Position numbers and translations under genes: made by a program. Shown in pieces: positions 10,795 to 22,690 of a stretch of DNA of 64,000 nt; the first letter of the stretch is position 1, and each line of letters starts with the position of its first letter. Under the pieces are notes generated by a model that saw only the letters and a program-made list of their open reading frames with translations, was not told where the DNA came from and searched no databases. The stretch covers positions 18,886,924 to 18,950,923 of the forward strand of contig CM070502.1 in NCBI GenBank assembly GCA_036346375.1. Direction: 5' to 3'. The stretch comes from Guadua angustifolia (lineage: Eukaryota > Streptophyta > Magnoliopsida > Poales > Poaceae).

Positions 10795-13700
10795 CTAGAG
10801 TAAGTTTCTTTGTAGAAATATAGTAACCCCAAATTGATCTTTTTTTACCCACTTGTCTTGTGTGCGGTTGTCAACCCAATCACACTTGAAGAGCATTATC
10901 TTCCCTTTGTTGTTATAATTCAACTCAATAATTTCTTTTATAATACCATAATATGTCTTGTTTCCTATTATGCAAGAATCATTATTGCCCCTTTCAAAAC
11001 ATGTGGTATGTGCAATTAAAGATACACCACTACTTTGAATAGGTCTTTCCTCATCATAGGACTGTGTATGAAAATTAAACCCATTTATGGTGTAACTATT
11101 ATATTTAACTACAACCATGGATGGCTCTTTGGCTAAAATTTTTGTCTCTTTAGGTTCATCCTCGCCCATCTCAGCTACCTGCGATTATGACATATTTCTT
11201 GAGCTTAACTTATTAACTATAATAAATTACACATTAGTAGGGGCATTTGCATACTTACATGCAATCTAAACCACTCATGAAAGGTTTAAGTGATGCATAC
11301 GATTGATTTCTTGCTTGTTTGAAGTCCAATTGAGGAAAGATAGTTAATGTGCTTGCTGCAAGTGTTCAATTTGTCATTTTAACAAAAACAAAAAATTTCA
11401 CAATGCTAAAATAAATTCAAATAGCTTACTTCAAATAAGGATCTATATTGTCATAGTTGAATAGGACATATCTATGAGCTTCTGACCAAGTTTTGTGATC
11501 TAAATCCACACTACATTTCCCAGCCAATCCTCGACCAAGGTTGCGAAAGAAAGGAGTAGTACTACCAACTTCCACAGGCAGGCCTTCATCATTTCTAACT
11601 TGTCGAGTAAATTGAGTCATCCCATTTAAATAGCGAGAGCGAGAATGTAAGACTCTCATCGAATAAATAGCTCTCTGCAATTGAACCTTACGGATGGCTT
11701 CTAGTGCGTACATACCCTTACACCTCATCAAAACCTAAATCCAGATTGCACATAAGTTAATTTGTAATAGGGCATGACTACGATTCATAGATTAGTTGTT
11801 CCAGACAATTACCTCTCCACAGGATACATGTTACGAAAATGTCTGGGACCCGACAATGCGTGCTTGGCGGGTAGATGAACCATCAAGTGTATCATAATAT
11901 CAAAAAATGATGGTAGGAATATTGTCTCAAGAAGGCATAAGGTCTCAACTATCTCGACCTCTAGTTTTTGCATATCACTTACACGGATAACATGTGAGTA
12001 AATTTGCTTAAAAATTGCTCACACGGATCAATCTTTTGATAACATTTTGGTAATATCCTTCGGATAGCAAGTGGAAGCAAGTGTTGAAGAAGAACATGGT
12101 TATCATGACTCTTAAGCCCAATTATCTTTTCTCATTAACAATAACATTACGGCGTATATCGGATGCATAACCATCGAAATTTAACTCCCTTTAAAACTTC
12201 ACAAAACATTTTCTTGTTTAGAACTCATTGAGTATTGTCTTTGGAGGTAAGTAAAATCTATCTTCTACTTCAATCGGATGAAGATCACTTCTTATGCCTA
12301 GAGCTTGAAGGTCCAGCAGAATTCAAGTTGTCCTTAGATTTCTTGTCCATACCCAACAAAGTATTAATTATGTTATCACAAACATTTTTCTCAATGTGCA
12401 TCACATCGAGATTATGGCCTAAAAGCAAGTCCTTCCAATATGGAAGTTTGAACCAAATAGACCTCCTTTTCGAGATTTTAATTGGATCCCCATCGCTTTC
12501 GCTTTTTGTTAGCTTCTTTCTAGATGGATCGTTCCCAAAAATTGTTTGCATGCCTTACATGCGCTCTAGAATTTCCTCTCGAGAAAGTGGACTAGGTCTT
12601 GGCCGAGACTCGATAACACCATCGAATGAATCGACATCAAACCTAAATGGGTGGTTTGCATGTAGAAACCTCGATGCCCCATGTAGCAAGTCTTGCCACC
12701 ATTTTTCAGTCGAAGAGAACATGTAAATGAGTGACACTCAAGGCATGCTCCTTCACGAGTAGAACATCCACCACATATCCAAGACTGGATAATCCGAAAG
12801 GGTGCATAATATGGAAGAATGCAATTGGAAGTACTCACCCTTGGAAGCATCCCATGTTCTAACACCATGGACAAACATATCTACCATATCATCAACTAGT
12901 GGCTCATAAAGACATCCATATCACTACCGAGGAGCATATCGACCATGAATTATCAAAGAAATAATGAAGTTTGGTTGCTTCATACAGATCCAAGGAGGAA
13001 AGTTGTATGGAATTAGAATAAAAGGCCAAATACTATAAGAAATATTCATGGATCGAATGGGTTAAAACCATCATAGCTAATGCAAGTCTAAGATTGTGAC
13101 TATCGGAAGCAAAATCTGAATACTTGTGGTCAAAATCCTTCCAAAGAGGAGAATCCATTGGATGCCTAAGCAAACCATCTTTTGTGCGCTCTTCATCATG
13201 CCATCTTGTTTGAGCTGCTTGTTCTTGAGCACATAAACAACCTCTGTAACCTTCTCTTTATTGGAAAATAGCGAAGAACCTTATTAGGAACCTTGTGTGT
13301 GCGTTTCCCATCTAAACTCTTCTTTTTCGATTTCCATCGAAGTTTTACACTTTTGACAACTATTAGCATTAGCATTGTCCTTCCAATAAAGAATGCAATC
13401 ATTTGTACATGCATGAATCTTGACATATCCAAGTCCTAGGCATTTCTTGTTTTCTTAGCTTCATTGTAATTCCTAGGTAGTCTTGACCCTTCGAGGAAAA
13501 GCTTCATTAAGAAGATCTAGTAGTAGGTCAAAACTCTTATCGGACCATCCCCAAGCAATTTGATGTGAAGTAACTTAACTATGAAGCGTAACTTTGAGAA
13601 TTTGTTACACCGGGTATAGCTCTTGGCCATAATCATTTGAGAGCTTAGAAGAGCATCTAGATCTTTATTTGTTTGCTCTGAATCACCCTCATCCTCAAAA

Positions 13701-14116
13701 TCCCCACCATGATCTCGTGCATGCTAAGTCTCGAAACAAATCGGATATATCATCATCTTCACTTGACTCTGCATATCTCCATCCCCATCATTCTCAGCGG
13801 TAGCTTGTCCATGTAATATCCATGTCTTGTACTCTTCTTGAAAGCCCTCACATATTAAATGCTCACGAACTTAGCATTCATCTCTCCAAAATGAACTAGC
13901 ACAAGTTCTACAAGGACCTTGAATTTTGTTGCCTCTAGATGAACTACTAAATGCATGATGTAGGAATTTGTCCAGCCCTTCCAAATAAATTTTCTTTGTG
14001 CCTACATGCGGTGTATTAATATGTATCGAGTTAAATAAAAGCGTGTGTGAATTGTAGAGACCTAAAATGGTTTGAAGTGTTTCACGTACAGGCTTATCCA
14101 TCCCTTGTTTATCCAT
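10795..14116 (-). pseudogene. TNP2-type CACTA transposase, decayed
   Basis: Read on the minus strand this is the transposase (TNPD/TNP2 type) that cuts and moves the CACTA element in the nucleus. Domains occur in the usual order. Transpos_assoc is at 14116-13690 (EGLDKFLHHAFSSSSRGNK, then a cysteine pair), the TNP2 domain at about 13430-12285 (a stretch near 12890-12840 reading MFVHGVRTWDASKG, CYMGHRGF, then DVMHIEKNVCDNIINTLLG), DUF4218 at about 12000-11790 (VEIVETLCLLETIFLPSFFD, then MVHLPAKHALSGPRHF), a further conserved block at 11731-11426, and DUF4216 at 11169-10795 (NGFNFHTQSYDEERP, MLFKCDWVD). Frames change repeatedly and stops are present, so no full protein can be made. Introns were not resolved. 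Confidence 0.85.
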
Positions 14117-14806
14117 TGGCCTGTTTATCCATCCACAATTTAACAGATAGCATTAGCACAGTATCAAAACAAACGATCACTTAAAAACATTGAGTAAAAT
14201 ATTGGGTGCTTTCAATATTAAATACCGTCGATTAAGCTTATTGTTCTACCATTCACTTTCAAAAGCCCTCTCAACCATAATTCATCTAAATTTGCGAGCA
14301 ATAAATGAAGCAGACGCATCATTTATTATAAAGCAGAAGTATCACCTATTACTCACGCCCATATTCAACCCCACGATGTACTTGCCTTTAACAGCGGGAA
14401 GAATGGGTAGCAAGAGGTTGCGCCACCCTCTGAGGTCATTGTCTCTTTTCTTCTTCTCCGGTCAACTAAGCGGGCCAAAAGGAGTAAGGCAATTTATTCA
14501 CCCTTTGACAAGCGAGTAGTAAGTGGAAGCTACACCTAGCATTTTTAGGTATCACGATAGGAGTAATGGCGCCACACTTATTGAATTAGTGCAAACAAAT
14601 GCTATCTTGATCAAGGCTACTAATGATCTAAACATCTAACTTGGTTGGAAGAAAAGAAATAATTGAGTAAGCGAGGCTCATGAGCAAGCATTTCAACCAT
14701 TATACCTACAACATAAACACCAAGCTTATGATCAACAATCTACAAAATTAGATACTTTAGCACCCTCATTTGGGTTGACCATAACAAATGGATCGAGACT
14801 ATATGC

Positions 14807-14809
<3 letters not shown>

Positions 14810-14875
<66 letters not shown>
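14810..14875. repeat. (TA)n microsatellite, about 64 bp
   Basis: An uninterrupted run of TA dinucleotides upstream (on the transposase strand) of the decayed transposase start. Confidence 0.97.
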
Positions 14876-14878
<3 letters not shown>

Positions 14879-15159
14879 CATTCATCAATTGATTCAAGAA
14901 AATCTGAAAGGCATGGTGGGTCAAAGCATATTGACATCTATTCATGCATGTAATTCTTAGCAAATCACAGCACATCATATACTAAAGATTCCAATCTTTG
15001 ATAACCAAGCATAAGGATCAATATCTCAGCACTTAATCATGTACACTTGAATCACTGGGACACAACACAAGCATGCAAAATCATTTCATTCTCATGAAAA
15101 CCTAGCTAGGCATTTCATCAAACACATGGCATGCACAAAGAGACCAAATGCCACAATCT

Positions 15160-15720
15160 CAATTGATTGAGCTCTCACCACAAGGAGGCAAGGGGAGAGA
15201 ACAAAGCTGCATTCTTAGTCTTCTTGCTTCTTGGTAGTCTTTGGGAAGCGGGAGGGAGGCCTTGGAGGACTGCCGGTGCTTGGCTTGCTCTGCTCTCTGC
15301 TTCTTGCCGACCGAGAGAAGCGCAACCGAGGGAGGGCCTTGAAGTCGATGAGGAGGAAGATTCATTTGGAGAAAGAAGGCGCCGCAGCGGTGGGAATGAG
15401 CGAGAAAGGGGAAGAGAGGTCGCCAGGGGAAGAGCTAGGGACCCGCCGAGTGGACCGATGGAATGGCATGGCGGTGGCTGACAAGTGATTCGATGAGTCC
15501 AGCTGACAGGCGAAACCAGTAACAGGAGAAAAGAAGAAGCCAGCTTGGAGAAAAGAAGAATTTGGTCGTGGGGAATTGGGAAAAATGTTCTGGTGGTGGC
15601 GATGTGGAGGGGGCTGCTGTTGGGCGGCGTCGATTAGGGGTTAGGCGGCGGGCGTGGCGTGAAAGCGAAGTGCTGGCGCGCTTGTGGAGACGATGGGGAT
15701 CTGAAATAAGCAAGCAAAAA
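15160..15720. other. GC-rich block in CACTA 5' region
   Basis: This block is far richer in G and C than its surroundings and open in several frames on both strands (for example 15167-15481 plus and 15435-15713 minus). No domain is recognisable. It lies between the transposase start and its nearest terminus, so it may be leader or promoter sequence or captured exon DNA. Confidence 0.3.
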
Positions 15721-16573
15721 TTTTAGCCCGGCCGCGCTACGTTAGAACAGCGTGGCGATTTCACTTGACCAGCGGCTCGGCGTGTTCGTGCCGGCGGGAG
15801 AGATCAATCTTTGCGACGGATCGCTGGCCAGTGTAAATACTACTACCGACGCGACGGTTTGACCCTATAAGTTCTCGGTTTGCCGACGGATCGTTTGTCC
15901 GTACTCAGCAATTCCGACATATAATCCGTCGTGAGGAATTACAAACGGTATTCGACATTGAACATCAACCTTTCCCGACAGAAGTCTGTCGTTATATTTG
16001 TGTCATGGTGTAGTGATAGTGCGATGCTCATTTAGGTGGTATATGAGATGTGGAAGTAACTAGCCCCTTTGGTTATAGAATTTTTGGTGCAATAATTTAT
16101 TCTAAAAACAATAAGGAAATTCTAGTTAGGAATAGCGACATCTCTCTGAAAAAGCGGAGCCGTCAAGGATGCCCTCACACAGCGCTCCTAGGGGAAGAGA
16201 CACAGGGTCTCCCATTCACATTCACTAGGATAGAAAATCTTATCACAGACGGTTCAAAAACCTCATCATATACGGTTTTATGAACTATCTGTAATCATGT
16301 GTTAGTGATAATGATGACTCTTCATAGATGGTTTACGAACCATCTATCAAAATCATATCACAGATGGTTTTGAGTGTAAACCGTATGTGATATCCACTTA
16401 TCACAGACAGTTCCTACTAGGAATCGTCTATGATAATTGAACATTACAGACGATTATTAGTAGGAACCTCTATGATATGAGATGTATCTAGACGGTTTTT
16501 CCTAAAGAACCATCTATGATATTAATTTATATTGATATACATTTTCTGTTTACTGGCTAGCTTTTTTCTATTT

Positions 16574-18054
16574 TGTGAAATCATGTGCTGAAAAATTGGC
16601 TGAATGGTGAAATTGGCATTGTAAAGTGGTTGTGATCATGGCATGTGTTGTGCATGTGCATGTGTTGTTTAAGATGATTATTTGATATGCTGGTGATAGC
16701 ATGATGATAATTTTGCTTGATGCAAGCGATGCTTGTGTGAGTGGTTGGATGGATTGACTTTGGTAATAGTTTTGCTTGATGCAACGCGCTATTTGTGTGA
16801 GTGGTTGCATGGATTGATTTTGAGTCAAGTCGTGGACTTATGCTCGGATTCGTTTGTTGTTTATTCGTGTGCGAGTGTTGCTCGAGGCGACGTGGTCGAT
16901 GATGGGACGGAACTAGGTTCATGGAGGCGAGGTTCGGGACTAGGTTGAGGAGGAATCGAGGTCTGGTGATCGAGGATGTCATGCGGGAAGTTCGGGCTGA
17001 AACGATGCACCACGGTGGTTAGTCACGTGAGTGCGGCATGTGGGCCGTATGTGTGCATGTTTTGGATTGTATGCATATATTGGACCATGTGTTATTGGAC
17101 CAGATGGATAAGCATACATGTATTTATTTTAGGATTTTGAGTTGTATAAATGTACTCTTGAAAACCTAATCAATTGGGAGCTTTTGGGGCGGCAATTGGG
17201 GCGTTCAGTTTTTTCATATCTGACGATAGTTTTTTGTTCGTGACGTGAATTCTTGATTGCTTGCGTCTTTGTTTTCCTGGTGGCATGCATGCATATATGG
17301 AAGTCTTGAAGACTGGAGCATGCATGGGACTAGAAAATTTCTAGCGCTTGTTTTTCTTCTCGTGGTGTGGCGTGGCGTGCATGCATCTGACGGACGCAGA
17401 GATCCTCCTGGCGTGCGGTGATAGAAGTGCATGGCATGAAGCTGTTGTTTTGATTTGCTCCTGGCCAGAAACATGCGCGACTAAAAAAAGGACTTCTGGC
17501 GATGCATGCTTATGGCGACTAGAAGTCCGGCGGTCGCGCATGCTTTGGAGTCTGGCGACTAGAAGGTACTGTAGTCATCTTGCGAAGGTAATATCTCGAG
17601 ATCCATAGATCCAATCGAGTTGATTTTTGTTGCGTTAGTTTTGTAATTGAGTCTAATTTCTTCAGTTAAAATTTAACATTGATCTAACGGTGGGATCTTC
17701 AAGAATTACTATTTTAGTGAACGTGTGTCAGTCTGTTCTTATTTGGTCCGGCATCTGATTCAGTAACATTGCGAAGGTAATAACTTTAGATCCGTAGATC
17801 CGATTGAACTGATTTTTATTGGGTTAGTTTTCAAATTGAATCTAGTCTATACAGTTAAAATTTGATATCAATCCAACGGTTGGATATTCAGAAATTACTG
17901 TTTAAGTGGACATATATCTCTTTGTTTTCTCGAATCCGAATCAGGCAATTTGAGTTCAAATTGGGGTGTTTCAAAAATTATCAAAAATTTGATTTTAGGT
18001 TCAGCGCAATCATTCACCCCCTCGATTGCTAGTTTAATATATATCGATCCTACA
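16574..18054 (+). mobile_element. Solo LTR, 1.48 kb, target duplication TATTT
   Basis: It starts TGTGAAATCATG and ends TCGATCCTACA, flanked by TATTT at 16569-16573 and 18055-18059. Near its end it reads ATTCACCCCCTCGATTGC, a shorter form of the ATTCACCCCCC block that marks the ends of the two long LTRs at 47679-50352 and 60319-63242. No internal retrotransposon genes are present, so it is a solo LTR left by LTR-LTR recombination. It inserted into the copy B segment, which dates it after the A/B duplication. Confidence 0.8.
17580..17950. repeat. 189-bp tandem duplication in solo LTR
   Basis: Two diverged copies both start TTGCGAAGGTAATA (17580 and 17769) and share AGTTAAAATTT and CGGT(G/T)GGAT blocks at matching places. 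Confidence 0.75.
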
Positions 18055-18439
18055 TATTTACTAGCTTGTCTTAGAAAATGCTAGCCATGCCCCTTCAAAC
18101 AAGGAGATTACAGATTACATCACAAGAATATTATCACATTTATTTCAGAAATCAACTCAGAATACATATTGCACCACGTACGGCACATTCATTTGAAAAA
18201 TCAACTCATATATATAAACAATTGAACGCACAACTGCAATTCACAAATTCACAACACAAGTTTTACAAATTAACCCAAGTGATAATTCAGAAATAACACA
18301 ACTCCTCAAGTTAGCAGAGTGGAACTCACCTTCGGATTTATGACCTCACACAGCAAGAAGGAATAAAGTTGTCCTCAAATTCTGATCAGATCGGTCTGTT
18401 CCAACGTAGTTGTAGCACATTTCCAAACCTTACTGGTCT

Positions 18440-19050
18440 TGATTATACCGGGGAGGAGTTCCATGTTTTGGCAAACATAAAATCTACATAGGTTATTTCT
18501 CTTTTCCTACCGGTGGCACTACAAATATAGAATTAATTAGATCCTGGGGCATTATAGTGATGTTCAACACCAATATGGAGGAGTTCAGGTGGATCGGTTC
18601 TCCTCCTTACTGACGGACCAAAAATAAAGAATTGAGACCCTTTTTTTAGATTAATGCATTTGACTACGAGATAAAGGGTATGCTTGCCATGGCCATCATC
18701 AACTCACGAGTTCAATGGTCCATGTTTGGGTCTTGCTGCGATTCGTCAACGAGGCATGGGCGTAGAAGTGCGAGATTGATCTGGCGACGTCGCGATCACG
18801 TGACAATGACTACAATCTATTGAGACATTTACCGTGCGTCGTGTCTCAAGCACTATATGTGCCCGTATGCTCTGCTGCAATGTGATGCCGGTGAATTGTC
18901 TTTGCAATATCACCGGCGTCCTCACCTTTGGACCATCGGAATTGGACATCTCTTTGAAGAAAACTTTGTTACACTGCGTTTCTTCGAGAGGAGGAAATGA
19001 TGCGAACCGCCTTTCTTCCTCTTCCGGTAGCCATAGAGTAGTGATTGGTT
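18440..19050 (+). pseudogene. F-box-associated domain fragment, copy B
   Basis: This is the second copy of the F-box-associated fragment seen at 3985-4620, with the same landmarks: a TTTTGGCAAACATAAAATC block, GGTATGCTTGCCATGGCC near 18677, and the ATATCACCGGCGTCCTCACC block near 18906. Frames are broken more often than in copy A. It lies 3' of the solo LTR and is certainly not functional. Confidence 0.5.
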
Positions 19051-19130
19051 GCTTCCTATCCAGTTACCATGTTAATTTGCAATCTTGAGAATCCATGCTC
19101 TTGATACAGAAGCTGCAATGTCTGCAGGTG

Positions 19131-20151
19131 GAACTTGAAGTAGTTAACTTGTGGGAGTGATCTGTTGCTGCCTGTACTTTGTGAAGTCGTTTGACATGTG
19201 TAAAGCATATGTAGGTCGGTCTTCTCTTGATACATGTGTGCTCTACATGTGAATTTTATATCATGTTAAATGAGTAAAAGTGAGTTGATCTCTGTTCATT
19301 TCAGAAAACACATTTGCTTCAGCAAATATCTGTTGCAGGTTTTACTACAGTATGATGTTGCATCTTTGTTGATTTCGTCTTTATCTGGTCATAGATAGCA
19401 GGAATACATATAGGAAGCAGCTGCAAATTTCACTGACGGCAGGCTTGTGTAGGGTTGGTGATTTTATCAGTGAAATGCCAACTTCCTGAAAGTTTGGCAC
19501 TGATTTGCTGTTTTGTTCTTTGCACATGGCATTCATATCAATGTCATAACCAGTCATATTATGTACCATGCATAAAGATTGCTGACCTTATGCCTGTGTG
19601 AATCCTAGTGTCAAATGTGGTACTAGTTGCACATTTACTCTCCACATGAAATCCTTGACAGGTGATGTTCGAGAGTTTGAAAAAACAGAAACATGGTAGT
19701 TTCTCTAACGTCATGACAATCTGCAGCGGCATAGTGCTTTTGCTGGTGAGGGAAAATCTCTAGAACCATGTGGTGATCATTGTCAATTGGTTGGTTCTTT
19801 ATGTTTACTTGATGCTCTGGAGATTGATGAAGCTGTTACTTCTAAGACTTTTATCCAATCCTCAATGCATCCATACTTAGGCATGCCACAATATTTTAAG
19901 ATACTCGTATGCTTTAAAATTGTGCCATTTGTTAAAAACATGTATTTATCTAATATCTGTAATCTTATTCTTGTGGTGACGTTTAGGTGGTTCTGGTAAG
20001 GTTTTCTGCACTATGCTTTTATCTGAGGGTATCTCGCCTTCTCTCTGGTCTATCTTTTCCCTATGATTTTAGAATTGTTGGTTCGATAAAATTTTCTGTT
20101 GCATTTGAAAATAAATAGTGGTTTCTCGGTGAATGTATTAATGGCTTTCCC
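19131..20151 (+). other. Intergenic stretch with a possible orphan exon
   Basis: Mostly intron-like or intergenic. Between 19724 and 19900 one plus frame stays open from an AG (GCAG) and reads SLEPCGDHCQLVGSLCLLDA and then EIDEAVTSKTFIQ, which looks like genuine protein sequence. I do not recognise the family. No neighbouring exon joins it. Confidence 0.3.
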
Positions 20152-21496
20152 CAGTGGCGAATCCAGGATAAAAACATAGGGGGGGCTCCTATGTCGAAAT
20201 TCTAACTCAAGACAAGTATACTAATGATATATGAACCGATCTATTACCATCTAAATTTCAAATTCATACATAAATAGGAAGAAAACAAAGTAAATAATCA
20301 AAAAATAACAAGTGTGGTACCTTTCTAATGGATAGAATGACATAAATATGTGAGGACGGATCATCAACCATTTGATCTGTAGATAAAAATACAAAACTCA
20401 GTGATGCAATTTCAATTTGTGAATACTTATAAAAATATAAATTGAAATAATACTTACGAATGCACTAGTACTCGCACTTCGCCGAAAAAATTTGTGCAAC
20501 ATTTGGTTCTCCATTTTTGCAACTTAGTTTGTTGACTTGCTGTAATAAAATAAATTGAATCAACAAGACAATACAAGAATCAATCAATCAATAGAATAAA
20601 GATTAGCCTAGCATTTGCCTTTGTCACTGTTTATGAATGTTGGCACAGCTGCACATCAGCTCACTAGCAATTTTATAACAGTAGCAAGTAGCAAACTAGC
20701 AATTTTTTGTAGAGGCTGAGGAGCGAGGATTGAGGAGTAATATTTTATACCGATTGGCGATTTTGGCCGGTAGTGGCGTGGTCTGTCTCACTGTCTGGCG
20801 AATCAATTCCCCATTTCTCTGGCGTCTCCTCGACTGGGCGTGGGCCGTGGGCGGTCTGGCGATTGGCGAAGAAGACAGTGGCGACTGGCGATCTGGCGTT
20901 CGGCGGCGACTCGACGACCAGCGACAGCGAGCGATCCTTCGGCAGTTCGGCTCCTCTCCTCTGGCCGCCGCGCCTGCGCCGGTGTTCCCCGGTCCTTCCC
21001 CGCCCAGGCGTCGACCTTCTCCGGCTTGTCTTCCCCGGTCCCAGCCCCGGCGTGGCCCGCGCGCGCTCGCCTTCCCCGATCCGGTGGTCGGCCCCGGCCC
21101 CGGCCCCGGCCCCGGCCCCGGCGGCGCAGTGGCGTCGACCCGGCCCCGGCGCCTCGCCCGACCAAAGACTGGAAGTCTGGACTCTGGAACCCTCTCAGCC
21201 TCTCCCGAGCTGTGCGGCGGCGGCGCTACAGGTACTGTACAGGTGTCCTTGCTTTGGCCCATGTTGTACTGGTTGTTGGCTTCTAATTAGGCCCACCAGC
21301 CCATGTCATAGTCTGAATCTCTGATGTCCCATGTGGTGTGACCGGTGTTTGTGTTTGCAAATTGCAAGTCTCTGTGATCTGTCTGCTGTCGCTGGGAGCC
21401 TGGGAGGCTGGGACATCCCGGGGGGGAGGTCCCATCGGCGGCTGGCTAGAGGTGGGGCTGGCGCCCCAACCCGCCCCAACGTTAAATCCGCCGCTG
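20152..21496. mobile_element. hAT-type element, 1.35 kb, 8-bp target duplication
   Basis: The ends are CAGTGGCGAATCC (left) and, as complement, CAGCGGCGGATTT (right). They are flanked by the perfect 8-bp duplication GCTTTCCC at 20144-20151 and 21497-21504, as expected for hAT elements. The left part is A/T-rich; 20730-21250 is extremely GC-rich and open in many frames without any recognisable domain. It is non-autonomous (no transposase). The GC-rich core could be captured exon or promoter DNA. Confidence 0.9.
21090..21119. repeat. (GGCCCC)5 hexanucleotide repeat
   Basis: Five exact GGCCCC units inside the hAT element. The minus strand is (GGGGCC)5, a sequence class known to form G-quadruplexes and to be unstable. 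Confidence 0.95.
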
Positions 21497-21504
21497 GCTT
21501 TCCC

Positions 21505-22139
21505 TGTCATAACCAGTCATATATGCCATGCCTGATGGCTGATGAGCTTGTGCTTGAGTTGCTTGTGTGAATCCGTGTAAAGTATATATATGACAAATAG
21601 TTCTCGGCGAATGGATTGATGGCTTTCCCTGTTACAACCAGTCATGCATATACGGCAAATAGTTATCGTTTTGGGCATTGGTGCAGTTAAACTTTCGAAA
21701 CTTTGACTATCAATATCTTTTTAAATATTTAAATTAGATACATGAAAATTATATATGTAGATTTGTCTCAAAAATACTTTCTTAATATTATAATTTTGTT
21801 GGATTTTATAAATATGTTATAATAGAAATTAATTGTTAAAACTGTGTTTTACAGATCATGTCGATGTCCAAAACGATGGCTATTTGTGATGAGAGGTAGT
21901 ATTAAGAACATCATATTGCTATTTTGCAAACGTCTGTAGGATTGTAATGCGGCGGACACCCTCACTACGTGCTAGCTGTTGGATATTTACCCTGCATGAT
22001 GAGAGCCGTTGGATCGTGTGGTGGTTGATCTTGCCAGCCTCTTCTGGCTAACATCGCACGTGTGTGTTCCTCGTGAGCGCAGCGACGATGTATCGGTCAT
22101 TCAAATTCCCACGATCAAGCTCCTAAATGGGAAGACATG
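21505..22139. other. Intergenic, with a diverged short duplication
   Basis: GGCTTTCCCTGTTACAACC at about 21621 repeats the region split by the hAT element (20143-20151 joined to 21505-21530); both are preceded by TTCTCGG(T/C)GAATG. A third, weaker copy of the CATAACCAGTCATAT part lies at about 19550. At 21686-21900 an A/T-rich stretch resembles an eroded Stowaway-type MITE, but no intact ends are visible. No coding region. Confidence 0.4.
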
Positions 22140-22690
22140 ATGTGTAGGCTTAAAAGGAATCCATCAAAACTGCATGCCGCACGTGGTGACACAAGCCATC
22201 CCACTGTACGCTTAGACGATGAAAGCCCAGCTTTGTGAGGATTTCTTCGAGAAAAGCCCAATCAACGCGATCATAAGCCTTGGATAAATCCGGCTTGTAA
22301 GCACAAAAGTTTGCCCTATCAGCTTTTGCATTTTTGGACGGAGTGAATTCATTTAAAGGCTATATATCAAGGCATTGTCTCTGTCTGTGATCATACACTC
22401 AGGAACAAAGGCACTTTGTGTCAGCGAGATGGTATCTTGTAGCGAAGGACGTAATTGGTTAACCATACACTTAGCCACCACCTTGTAAACAACGTTGCAA
22501 AGACTTACTGTTCGAAGGTCTTTTAACACTTCCAACTGGTTCTTCTTCGGAATTAACACAATGGTATTGTCATTATTGATCCCGGAGTAAAATGGTAGGG
22601 GATTTTTGCAAGATAACGGAAGTAAATAGCCTATTTGCTTGCCGTCTCGCACGAGCCTGGCTACGAGTGCTTTGTGCATCGTGCTGGTCT
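22140..22690 (-). pseudogene. LINE reverse transcriptase fragment
   Basis: The minus strand encodes part of a non-LTR retrotransposon reverse transcriptase. In order: NDNTIVLIPKK, LKDLRTVSLCNVVYKVVAKC (plant LINE RT block: LRPISLCNVxYK), LTQSAFVPECMITD, and then in another frame KAYDRVDWAFLEEILTKLGF (RT palm motif). The frame shifts at about 22350. The catalytic FADD region and the endonuclease domain are absent. It is an isolated, dead fragment. Confidence 0.85.

Larger units (their letters stand above)
7220..16015 (-). mobile_element. CACTA (En/Spm) transposon, 8.8 kb, transposase on minus strand
   Basis: The left end starts CACTACACCATGACCCAA and the right end, read as its complement, CACTACACCATGACACAA; similarity extends more than 30 bp. 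Subterminal repeats follow at both ends: GCCGACAGAC / ACCGATAGAC words at 7270-7425 and CCGACAGAAGTCTGTCG-like words at 15840-15995. The interior holds a decayed TNP2-type transposase gene on the minus strand (10795-14116), a Tourist MITE (8918-9203) and two microsatellites. The flanking three bases differ (TCG left, ATA right), so a clean insertion is not shown; the left neighbour is a gypsy LTR and the right neighbour the copy B segment. A rearrangement after insertion is likely. Confidence 0.85.
16016..19130 (+). mobile_element. CACTA end with captured gene fragment, copy B (interrupted)
   Basis: The flank 16016-16220 matches 22884-23050 over its first part, and its last part matches the flank of copy A. 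A CACTA terminus starts at 16221 (CACTAGGATAGAAAATC), followed by the same ACAGACGGTT subterminal repeats to 16550. A solo LTR (16574-18054) splits it. After it the sequence resumes in step with copy A (AAAATGCTAGCCATGCC near 18073, compared with 3584) and carries the second F-box-associated fragment. No opposite terminus was found. Confidence 0.65.

Noticed and set aside
20730..21324. Several overlapping long ORFs on both strands in the hAT core
   Set aside because: They exist in all frames because the DNA is GC-rich and stop-poor; proline/arginine-rich low-complexity translations, no domain.
21686..21900. Stowaway-type MITE
   Set aside because: Only internal resemblance; no intact terminal repeats or TA duplication visible, so not listed as an element.
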